NCBI GenBank assembly: GCA_002418835.1
Contig: DIEX01000026.1
Span: 1-64,000 of the forward strand
Length of the DNA stretch: 64,000 nucleotides
From: Spirochaetia bacterium UBA5763
GTDB taxonomy: Bacteria > Spirochaetota > UBA4802 > UBA5550
Direction of reading: 5' to 3'
Shown here piece after piece: positions 44,638-51,965 of this stretch. The translations under genes and the position numbers were made by a program. The notes beneath the pieces are model-generated. The model was given only the letters and a program-made list of their open reading frames with translations. It had not been told where the DNA came from and did not search any database. Position 1 is the stretch's first letter, and each line of letters starts with the position of its first letter.

Positions 44638-45969
44638 TCAGAAAACAAGGCCCAGAACCTGGCTTACTGTCCTGGCTCCGATAATCTCGCCGTCAAAACC
44701 CGCGCCTCTGGCTTTTTCCACATCACCTTCAGAGAGATATATTCTTTTAAATCCGGAAAACCTGAACTCCTGCACCCTCTTCTCAATCTGTGAAACCGGG
44801 CGCAGCTCACCTGCAAGGGAGACCTCGCCAATAAAACCGCTCCCCTCCTCAACAGATTTTTCCTTGAGGCTTGAGGCTATTGCAATTGCCACAGCAAGGT
44901 CGCCGGAAGTTTCGCTGATATTGAATCCGCCTGAAACATTTATAAACACATCAAAATTACCGAGTTTCAGCCCGGAATGTTTTTCAAGCACAGCGCATAT
45001 TATCAGGAGCCTGTTGATGTCAAAACCGTCCGATAATCTTCTGGGATTGGAAAAGCTGGAAAAAGTTACAAGTGCCTGCACCTCAAAGAGAATAGTTCTG
45101 CTCCCTTCAAAGGCAGCAGATACAGCATTCCCCGGTGAGGGAGATCTGAAGGGATTCAGGAATATCCTGTTTTTATCCTTAACCTCCTCAAGCCCCTTCT
45201 CTGTCATGCGGAAAAGCCCCAGCTCATTCACAGATCCATACCTGTTCTTGAACGCGCGGAGTACACGGAACTCCCGTGAGAAATCCCCTTCGAAATATAA
45301 AACTGTATCTACAATATGCTCAAGAAGTTTGGGACCGGCAATGCTCCCCTCTTTAGTGATATGGCCTATGAGAATAACAGGCAAATCGCTGCGTTTAGCA
45401 AGGTCAACGAGCCTTGAAGCAGATTCCCTAACCTGGCTCACTGACCCCACTATCCCCGGAAGTTCGGAGTTATACACAGTCTGAATTGAATCAACAATAA
45501 GGCAACCGGGCTTCATTTTGTGGGCCAGGGAGATAATATCATCAACTTCATTATTTACGGAGATATTCACTTTTGACGGATCAATAGATATCCTGTCACC
45601 TCTCTGCCGTATCTGCGCAGGGGATTCCTCGCCGGAGATGTAAAGAGACCTGAGCTTCTGTGAAATCTGAAGCGCCAGAGTAGACTTTCCGATACCGGGC
45701 TCTCCACCAAGAAGTATAACAGATCCGGGCACAATCCCCCCGCCGCATACAAGGTCGAACTCGCTGTTTCCTGTACTGATCCTCTCAAGGTTCTCTTTCC
45801 CGATTGAACTTAAAGGAACCGCTGACGGGGCTCCGCCCCTCTTAACCTTTACTTCCTGCGGTTTTTCAATAATAGTATTCCACTCGCCACACACGGAACA
45901 CCGGCCGTTCCACTTTGAAAAATCTGTTCCACATGCGGAGCATACATAATAATCTGTTTTTTTTGCCAT
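44638..45969 (-). CDS. radA: DNA repair ATPase RadA
   Basis: RadA is a hexameric helicase that drives branch migration in recombination. The 443 residues show the N-terminal C4 zinc finger (CSACGTDFSKWNGRCSVCGEW), Walker A GGEPGIGKSTL, Walker B LIVDSIQ, the family-specific KNRYGS motif and a C-terminal Lon-protease-like domain (VSGGFNISETSGDLAVA). All are intact. It starts 3 bases after the stop of the MlaD-like gene, which is a loose functional pairing. Confidence 0.96.
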   Translation of the reverse strand: MAKKTDYYVCSACGTDFSKWNGRCSVCGEWNTIIEKPQEVKVKRGGAPSAVPLSSIGKENLERISTGNSEFDLVCGGGIVPGSVILLGGEPGIGKSTLALQISQKLRSLYISGEESPAQIRQRGDRISIDPSKVNISVNNEVDDIISLAHKMKPGCLIVDSIQTVYNSELPGIVGSVSQVRESASRLVDLAKRSDLPVILIGHITKEGSIAGPKLLEHIVDTVLYFEGDFSREFRVLRAFKNRYGSVNELGLFRMTEKGLEEVKDKNRIFLNPFRSPSPGNAVSAAFEGSRTILFEVQALVTFSSFSNPRRLSDGFDINRLLIICAVLEKHSGLKLGNFDVFINVSGGFNISETSGDLAVAIAIASSLKEKSVEEGSGFIGEVSLAGELRPVSQIEKRVQEFRFSGFKRIYLSEGDVEKARGAGFDGEIIGARTVSQVLGLVF

Positions 45970-45972
45970 AAC

Positions 45973-46848
45973 CTACTGCTTCGGTTTAAAAAATAGTTTA
46001 GAAGGGTCCTGTTTCAGCTGGCTGAAGAGTTCCTTCGCAGACTGGGACGCGTCTTTTATATTGTAGTAAATCTCTTCGTCCGTCATAAGTTTCCCAAGGC
46101 TGCCGCGCCCCTCTTCAAGCCTCTGGATTATCTTGTTCATGTTGCTTGATATCTCTGACATGTTCCTTATGGTAATGTTGATCTCATCCCTGTTTTTTTC
46201 AGAGAGAGAGGACATGTTCCTTGTAAACCTGTTCAACTCCTCCATAAAAATCTTCATCTGCTGTGAAAAGAGCATAATTGAAGCTTTCGCTGAAACAACG
46301 GACTGACGGAGATCCCCCCTGTTCTCTTTTGTTATTTTATTGAGGTTCTCAACAAACTGTTCCGAGTTCTGAAATATTTTAGCAAGTAGTTCACCGCCAT
46401 TCTCTCCGTTCATGAATGTCTGGAATATCAGCATCATCTGGTCAAAACTCGGCGGGTCAACACCATAAACAATGTCCCCGTCATTAAAAAAATCCTCCAC
46501 ATTCCGGGATGGCGGCACAAAGACATTAATATATTTTGAACCGATAATCCCCTTTGTGAAAATAGCAAAACTTGTGTCTTTGATGAGCCTGAATTTATTG
46601 TCAATCCAGACAACAACTACTGTCTTTTCATCAGACTGTTTAATTTCAACAACCTGCCCTATCTGTATACCACCTGCAATACTTACAGGTGCTCCTACTT
46701 TCAGATCATTCAGAAAACCGAAGTATATGTTTAAATGATACCCGGAGCTTGCCACATTTATTTTGGCAAGGAGAGCCACAAGCCCGATGAAAATCGTGAA
46801 ACTGATTGTGATCATTAGCCCGACTTTTGCTTCATTGTTAAGCTTCAT
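45973..46848 (-). CDS. MCE/MlaD-family lipid-transport protein
   Basis: This protein has one N-terminal membrane helix (about residues 9-27) followed by an MCE domain (about 37-115: IYFGFLNDLKVGAPVSIAGGIQIGQV, FTKGIIGSKYINV). A long coiled-coil tail (about 150-285) contains KIIQRLEEGRGSLGKLMTDEEIY, a motif common in spirochaetal and proteobacterial MlaD-like proteins. MCE proteins form hexameric rings that carry phospholipids between the membranes. The ABC partners (MlaE, MlaF) are not in the window. It is placed between the tonB gene and radA. Confidence 0.88.
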   Translation of the reverse strand: MKLNNEAKVGLMITISFTIFIGLVALLAKINVASSGYHLNIYFGFLNDLKVGAPVSIAGGIQIGQVVEIKQSDEKTVVVVWIDNKFRLIKDTSFAIFTKGIIGSKYINVFVPPSRNVEDFFNDGDIVYGVDPPSFDQMMLIFQTFMNGENGGELLAKIFQNSEQFVENLNKITKENRGDLRQSVVSAKASIMLFSQQMKIFMEELNRFTRNMSSLSEKNRDEINITIRNMSEISSNMNKIIQRLEEGRGSLGKLMTDEEIYYNIKDASQSAKELFSQLKQDPSKLFFKPKQ

Positions 46849-46968
46849 CAGAACCTCCGGCGCAAAAAGATAATCCTGCTATTATCATATCTGAATAGAA
46901 TTTAATCAAATAAAAAAAATCGTGGGGAAATATGAAGATTTTTTGAGGATTAAAGGGGAGAGCAGTTC

Positions 46969-47562
46969 TCACCCCTCAAGTTTAAAACGCACAGGGAGGA
47001 GGATGCGGCATTTCATCGGTTCCTTTTCGCAATTTTTTGCAGGGTAGAATCTGATTCTTTTTGCCCATTCGATTACAGCCATATCAAAATCTTTCCCCAG
47101 GGACCTGGCAATTTTTCCGTAAACCACATCTCCACTCTCATTTATACCAAGTTCTATTGCCACAACTCCTTCAATACCGGCTTTCCGCATTGAATCAGGA
47201 TACGGAGGAGTCCTTGAGAATAGAGGTCTTGGTGGAGTTGATTGATTGTCCAGTTCATTAAAATCGGGGCTCTCTGAACCGAAAGTCAAAGGTTTATCCT
47301 CTGTAAGTTCCTCAATCTTCGACTCTGATGATTCTGAACTTTCAACGATCTCTGCAATCTGCTTTGTTTCTGAAAGACGGAGTTCAACCATCTCCATTGT
47401 TTCTTCAACATTAAATTCATCAATATCCGCAGATTCACTCCAGTGTACAATAAAGAGCATTGATAATAAAAAGAAAAAAGATAGAAGAGCCCACCCCATG
47501 TCAGGATGGTGCCTGAAATAAATTTTGATCCTTTCTGATGTAAAAAATGATAATCTATTCAT
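46969..47562 (-). CDS. tonB: TonB-like energy transducer
   Basis: This protein links the ExbB/ExbD motor to outer-membrane receptors. The 197 residues have one membrane helix (about 23-45), a periplasmic linker that is acidic and serine-rich instead of proline-rich, and a C-terminal TonB domain (about 105-195: PPYPDSMRKAGIEGVVAIELGINESGDV, IRFYPAKN). The short linker suggests a narrow periplasm or an unusual geometry. It overlaps exbD by 8 bases and is the last gene of the run that starts with the receptor at 51966-54365. Confidence 0.87.
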   Translation of the reverse strand: MNRLSFFTSERIKIYFRHHPDMGWALLSFFFLLSMLFIVHWSESADIDEFNVEETMEMVELRLSETKQIAEIVESSESSESKIEELTEDKPLTFGSESPDFNELDNQSTPPRPLFSRTPPYPDSMRKAGIEGVVAIELGINESGDVVYGKIARSLGKDFDMAVIEWAKRIRFYPAKNCEKEPMKCRILLPVRFKLEG

Positions 47563-47956
47563 TCTGTTTTTTCGTTAAGAGCACAATATTATATACTCCT
47601 GAATCTCTCAGAAGCTCCATTACCCTGTTGACCCTGCTGAAAGAGATCCCCTTCTCAGCACCAACAAGCCCCTTAACATCGGGATTATCTATAGACCTGT
47701 ACCTGGCCAGCTCCATCAGGTCATCTTCAGTTTTCTTCTCCCCGCGCAGATAAATATCTCCGCTGCTGTTGATCCATACATGGAAAAACTTATATGAACC
47801 GCCGGTTGATGTTTCTGTCTCCGGAAGGTTTACCGGTATACTCCTGTCCATGTCAATGGTGCTGGTGAGTATAAAAAATATCAGCAGTATAAATGCAATG
47901 TCAGCCATTGAGGTTAGCGGCAGTATTCCTTTTGATGCATGCCTGCGATTTATCAT
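47555..47956 (-). CDS. exbD: ExbD/TolR protein, second copy
   Basis: The 133 residues have one N-terminal membrane helix with the conserved aspartate in LTSMADIAFILLIFFILTS, the proton-binding residue of the motor, followed by a small periplasmic domain (VKGLVGAEKGISFSRVNRVMELL). It differs strongly from the copy just upstream, so the motor may contain two ExbD types. Translation is coupled with tonB by overlap. Confidence 0.9.
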   Translation of the reverse strand: MINRRHASKGILPLTSMADIAFILLIFFILTSTIDMDRSIPVNLPETETSTGGSYKFFHVWINSSGDIYLRGEKKTEDDLMELARYRSIDNPDVKGLVGAEKGISFSRVNRVMELLRDSGVYNIVLLTKKQNE

Positions 47957-47962
47957 AAAGCC

Positions 47963-48364
47963 TTAAATCATCCTCACAGAAAATTTTGTTTCACCTGAAG
48001 CTTTTACTGTATCAATCAGTGTCACAGCTTTTTCGTAGGGGAGATCCCCTGAGATTTTAAGAAGCACGGCTTTCCCTGAATTATCAGTATTCCATTTCGA
48101 TAGTTCTTCTTTAATTTCTATCATCCCCTTTTTTTTATCTTTCAGATAAAGGAATCCGTCTTTCCGGAATTCAATTGTTAAAATTTTATCAGCGGATATA
48201 AAAACCGGCGGTTTATTTTTATCCGGCATGGATATATGAAGCCCGTCCTTCATAAGAAAGATCGAAGTAACAAGAAAAAAGATAATAAGAAGAAAAGCTA
48301 TATCAGACATCGATGAAAGCGTAATCTCTGATGTTACTCTTGTATTTCTCTTTATCTTAGCCAT
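47963..48364 (-). CDS. exbD: ExbD/TolR protein, first copy
   Basis: The start at 48364 is chosen because it overlaps the exbB stop (ATGGCTAA) and gives the normal short cytoplasmic N-terminus MAKIKRN. The membrane helix contains the essential aspartate (LSSMSDIAFLLIIFFLVTS), and a small periplasmic domain with SGDLPYEKAVTLIDTVKASG follows. The 133 residues are typical. With the second copy it forms a two-ExbD arrangement as seen in several diderm phyla. Confidence 0.9.
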   Translation of the reverse strand: MAKIKRNTRVTSEITLSSMSDIAFLLIIFFLVTSIFLMKDGLHISMPDKNKPPVFISADKILTIEFRKDGFLYLKDKKKGMIEIKEELSKWNTDNSGKAVLLKISGDLPYEKAVTLIDTVKASGETKFSVRMI

Positions 48365-49184
48365 TTTCACCAAGCATCTTTTCAGCAATCTCGGATGAGA
48401 TACGTTCAATATCCGCAACAAAGGTCTCTATCCTGTGAACGAAAAAATTGTAGAATGCAAGAACCGGTATTGCAACAATGAGCCCGGCCTCTGTAGTTAT
48501 CAGGGCCTCGTAAATACCTCCAGCCACAAGGCGCGCGCTCACCTGGTCTGCAGCAGCAATGCTCTGGAAAGCTGTTATCATACCTGAAACTGTTCCGAGA
48601 AAACCTATAAGCGGAGCGATATTCCCTATTGCGGAAAGAACACTTAAGCCTTTCTCAAGGGACGCAACCTCAATAGAACCCGCAGCACTTATCCCCTTCT
48701 CCACATGATCAAGGCCCAGTTTACGGAGATTAAGCCCTTTTAAAAGCACGCGGGAAATTACCATCTCCTTTTCTCTACATAGAGCAATAACATCATCAAT
48801 GCTTCCGCTGCCAAGCTTCTGATTAATATCTTCAAGAAATTCCGCAGGTTTTAATTTCGCCTTTTTATAAAACAAAAAACGCTCGATAATAAGGCCCATT
48901 GCCAGGGCAGCAGATAGGAGAATAGGCCACATAAAAAGGCCGCCGCGCCTGAACCAGTCGTAGAGAAAAACATCTTTTACACCATCAGCAGATATTTCCT
49001 GTTTGTTTTCTTTAACTGCATCTCCTGCAATATCTTTAGACAGAGTCTGTTCAGTTTTCTCTGTTTCTGATTTCTGTACAGCCTGAGCATAAGCTCCTGC
49101 TTTCCCGTAAAATGATGCCGCAGATAAAAATATTACTAAAACAGCGGCAATCAGTGATATAGACTTAACCATTGATTGATTCAT
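48357..49184 (-). CDS. exbB: ExbB/TolQ proton-channel protein with N-terminal extension
   Basis: This protein forms the pentameric proton channel of the TonB motor. The MotA/TolQ/ExbB domain occupies about residues 75-260, with SAIGNIAPLIGFLGTVSGMI and EALITTEAGLIVAIPVLAFYN. An additional N-terminal signal-like helix and charged periplasmic stretch (about 1-70) precede it, as in the extended ExbB subfamily. The ATG at 49184 has GGAAG before it and lies inside the ResB-like gene (20-base overlap), which shows that the motor and the ResB/CcsA-like pair are one transcript. Confidence 0.9.
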   Translation of the reverse strand: MNQSMVKSISLIAAVLVIFLSAASFYGKAGAYAQAVQKSETEKTEQTLSKDIAGDAVKENKQEISADGVKDVFLYDWFRRGGLFMWPILLSAALAMGLIIERFLFYKKAKLKPAEFLEDINQKLGSGSIDDVIALCREKEMVISRVLLKGLNLRKLGLDHVEKGISAAGSIEVASLEKGLSVLSAIGNIAPLIGFLGTVSGMITAFQSIAAADQVSARLVAGGIYEALITTEAGLIVAIPVLAFYNFFVHRIETFVADIERISSEIAEKMLGENG

Positions 49185-50049
49185 TTTCAACTTCCATAAG
49201 ATCTTTATTGTTTTTAGAAATATTTGTCTGATAAAAATACCACCCCATTATGGCTATGACTATGAAGAATCCCGGTAGCAGTATAAAAAGGCCGGGATCT
49301 TTTATCATGAGAAAGAAAAGCTGCGGTTTCACATCTGAGCTCTTTTGAGAATAGTGAAACTTCTGTTCTTTATTACAGTTATCATCTGCCGGAGCAGGAA
49401 TCACTATTCTCTCCTGCTTCTTTTTTTCCATATCAAGAATTATTATATTGCCGTTAATCAGAAGCGGTTCCATAAAAGCGACTTTATGCGAAGCTGCGAT
49501 TCCATTACTTTCAGTGGTGATTTCAACATGAGCCTGTTTTATTCTTTGTCTTAAAAGTGAAGAATCCGGAAAGTATTCATAACTTATCGAATTAATTGAA
49601 ATATTACCCATTCCGGTAATATCAAATTTTTCACCTTCTGAGACAGGGATCTTCTGCTGGCTCACTGCTGTGAAACTGAGGAAGTGACCCGCAAGCATAA
49701 GCATGAAAAGAATATGGATCATGGAGGGGGAGATTAACACCAGGAATCTTTTGATTCCAATAATCTTTCTTTTCGGAAGGAGAATCATAACCCTGTTAAT
49801 CGTGCATGCGAAAGTATTGATCCCCAGCAGAAAAAATATTATAAACATCACAGGGATCCACCATGTGAAAGATATATTCTCCATACCCTTCGTGGAAAAC
49901 CAGTCAAAGAGCGGTTCACCATTAATTGAATAGATAAGAGTATAATCCATGGATGCATATATAGAGCCGATCCACATTACAGCACCTGCTGAAAGGATAA
50001 GCCAGAAGGCGAACCTGAGATCACCTGCAAACTGAATAATTTTTTTCAT
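49165..50049 (-). CDS. ResB-like membrane protein
   Basis: ResB is the partner of CcsA/ResC in system II cytochrome c maturation, where the pair moves haem across the membrane. This 294-residue protein has membrane helices near residues 12-35, 65-85, 97-120 and 245-270. The first and third pairs surround a beta-rich periplasmic domain (KIPVSEGEKFDITGMGNISI...), as in ResB. It is shorter than standard ResB and lacks an obvious conserved C-terminal domain. It lies between a CcsA-like gene and exbB, with overlaps on both sides. This points to a role in the uptake system more than in general cytochrome assembly. The ATG at 50049 is used. Confidence 0.7.
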   Translation of the reverse strand: MKKIIQFAGDLRFAFWLILSAGAVMWIGSIYASMDYTLIYSINGEPLFDWFSTKGMENISFTWWIPVMFIIFFLLGINTFACTINRVMILLPKRKIIGIKRFLVLISPSMIHILFMLMLAGHFLSFTAVSQQKIPVSEGEKFDITGMGNISINSISYEYFPDSSLLRQRIKQAHVEITTESNGIAASHKVAFMEPLLINGNIIILDMEKKKQERIVIPAPADDNCNKEQKFHYSQKSSDVKPQLFFLMIKDPGLFILLPGFFIVIAIMGWYFYQTNISKNNKDLMEVENESING

Positions 50050-50051
50050 AT

Positions 50052-50798
50052 TCAACCACCAATCCTCGGAAAGCTCATCTCCTTAAAGTGAGACCCGAAG
50101 GTGCATAGAGCAACAACAGCAGCCCCCGCAGCAGCATACAGCATTTTCCGGAGATCACTCCACCCCTTAAGAAAACGGATATGGAGATATGCTGCGTAAT
50201 AGCACCAGATCACAGCGGACTGGAAATGCCTTGCCCCCCACCTGAAAGGGGAACCCCACCCCAGGAAAGCCCATACTGCACCTGTAACCTGAGAAATACT
50301 GAAGAATACAAATCCCCAGACAAGAAGTGAATGGTAATCCGCTGTCTTTCTCTTCTTCACAATTGAAAGGGCAGCAAACCATCCCCCGAGATAAAAGCAT
50401 GCATGACCGAAAGGTTCAGTGATAAAAAAGATATCAGCCCAAATTGTAAGTTTATTCGGAGTCGGAGGTATTATCCCCTTAGGATAGAAGGCGGCAAAAA
50501 GAGAGAAGCAGAGCAGCGGTACTGCCGCTGTTAAAGCATCTTCAGTATCTTTAGAATAAACCGAAAGAAAAAGAACAACAAACCCCATTACCCAGGGCAT
50601 AAAGAAAACACCTTCAAATATACCGTATGTTGTAAAGAAACCGGAGAGCATCCCTCTTAATACAATAAAAGCTGAGTAAACAATAAACCCAGCTGCAATT
50701 GAAAGAACAGCTCCCCTGTTCTTTTTTATAATCATAAAAAAAACAGCGGCAGCATAAAACAGAACCGCCGCAGATATCAAGTAAACCAACTCTTTCAT
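50052..50798 (-). CDS. CcsA-like membrane protein
   Basis: This is a 248-residue protein with about eight membrane helices. The segment VWAFLGWGSPFRWGARHF aligns with the tryptophan-rich WWD haem-handling motif of CcsA/CcmC/CcmF (WAxxxWGxxWxWDPKE), but the final WDPKE part is degraded. Candidate haem-ligand histidines remain in EPFGHACFY, in AAYLHIRF and near the end in FGSHFKEM. With the ResB-like protein it forms a system-II-like pair. Whether it handles haem, another tetrapyrrole or a different metal complex is open. It overlaps or abuts the ResB-like gene. Confidence 0.7.
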   Translation of the reverse strand: MKELVYLISAAVLFYAAAVFFMIIKKNRGAVLSIAAGFIVYSAFIVLRGMLSGFFTTYGIFEGVFFMPWVMGFVVLFLSVYSKDTEDALTAAVPLLCFSLFAAFYPKGIIPPTPNKLTIWADIFFITEPFGHACFYLGGWFAALSIVKKRKTADYHSLLVWGFVFFSISQVTGAVWAFLGWGSPFRWGARHFQSAVIWCYYAAYLHIRFLKGWSDLRKMLYAAAGAAVVALCTFGSHFKEMSFPRIGG

Positions 50799-50817
50799 GT
50801 CAGAAACCGTATTCCAT

Positions 50818-51906
50818 TTATTTTAAATCATTAACTGAATCGATCATAACAATATGAGACAGTCCCCAGATCTCCCTGTCCACATAGTAATCACGAACCG
50901 GGGCAACACTTGTCCCCCCTCTTGCATCAGTACCGTCAAACTCCTTCATAATCATCATGTCCTTACCTGCATCTGTACTGAAAATCTCTCTTCCTGAGAA
51001 GAGCGACCTGTAGCCGTCGCATGCAACAAAGAGAAAATAATTATTCTCCCCCGCGCCGGGAAAGTTTTTCCTCAGTACAGAGCGGAGATTAAAGCCCTTT
51101 GCTGAAGAGATCCCCTTATAACCCTGTCCATGACCTGTGCGCAGCCAGTTTTCAACTGATGCGGGATCTGCACCCTGAAGATTTAAAGGTAGAATCTGTT
51201 TTTTGTAAACAGTGTTAACTGAGTGCGCGTAACATTTGAATCCTGCCAGCATCTCAGGGAGTACGCTGTTATCCACATTAACATCTCTAAGGACGATCTT
51301 CTTCACATCATCAAGATAACGTGCTGTGTCTTTATCACCGGGGCATACCAGGCGCAAACCTGTTACATCATCTTTATGTTTGTTCAGAGTGTACGGTTTT
51401 TCCGGAGTTGCTTTACTGGCAGCAAGCCCCTTTCTGCTGTATGCAAGAATTACAGGACGGGTATCATCAGTCATTGTGAGTTCACCATAACTGAAGTGCG
51501 ACTGTTTTCCTGACGATGAAATGAAAGTAACAACCATGTCAAGAGGTCTGTCAAATGCCGCATCTTTCGGCTTTTCAGGGGCTACACCCTCGAGGATGTG
51601 GAGTACCGGGATACCGGTATATCTGTATGTACCTTCAAACTTTCCGTCAGGAGCTACCTCCATTGTACGGAAATAAACAGAAGCAAATGCGTTGAGTGAA
51701 TCTTCATCAAATTTATAAACGCGCTTTGTGTTCCCTGACACTTCAAGAGATACATCTTTTTTAAGATCCTGCTTCACAGCTAAAGGCGTTGCCCCTGTAA
51801 CTGCCATTATTTTATAATAGTTCTTATAAGAAGAACAGGCATAACCAAAGGCAAGTACTGCTGCAACTGAAGCTGCCGCGATAAAAGCCATATATTTTTT
51901 TTTCAT
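50818..51906 (-). CDS. Periplasmic protein with molybdopterin-oxidoreductase (SUOX)-like folds
   Basis: This 362-residue exported protein has an N-terminal membrane helix with a cysteine (FGYACSS) that could be a weak lipobox. Two regions, GTYRYTGIPVLHILEGVAP (about 90-110) with its following strands, and KGFNLRSVLRKNF with FVACDGYRSLFSGREIF (about 265-315), look like two copies of the sulfite-oxidase/molybdopterin-binding fold used also by cofactor-free periplasmic proteins. No cysteine clearly matches the molybdenum ligand. It is the first gene after the receptor, so it may be the periplasmic binding or redox component of the uptake system. Confidence 0.6.
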   Translation of the reverse strand: MKKKYMAFIAAASVAAVLAFGYACSSYKNYYKIMAVTGATPLAVKQDLKKDVSLEVSGNTKRVYKFDEDSLNAFASVYFRTMEVAPDGKFEGTYRYTGIPVLHILEGVAPEKPKDAAFDRPLDMVVTFISSSGKQSHFSYGELTMTDDTRPVILAYSRKGLAASKATPEKPYTLNKHKDDVTGLRLVCPGDKDTARYLDDVKKIVLRDVNVDNSVLPEMLAGFKCYAHSVNTVYKKQILPLNLQGADPASVENWLRTGHGQGYKGISSAKGFNLRSVLRKNFPGAGENNYFLFVACDGYRSLFSGREIFSTDAGKDMMIMKEFDGTDARGGTSVAPVRDYYVDREIWGLSHIVMIDSVNDLK

Positions 51907-51924
51907 ATGTTCCTCGTAAGATAA

Positions 51925-51955
51925 TAAAAATGAGCGGGCGGTATAACCCGCCCGC
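51925..51955 (-). terminator. GC-rich hairpin after the first receptor gene
   Basis: On the minus strand GCGGGCGG (plus 51948-51955) and CCGCCCGC (plus 51934-51941) form a perfect 8-bp stem with a 6-base loop, followed by TCATTTTTATT. It starts just after the receptor stop (51966) and ends before the RBS of the next gene. It probably gives partial termination so that receptor is made in excess over the inner-membrane parts. Confidence 0.7.
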
Positions 51956-51965
51956 GTGTTGCCTG

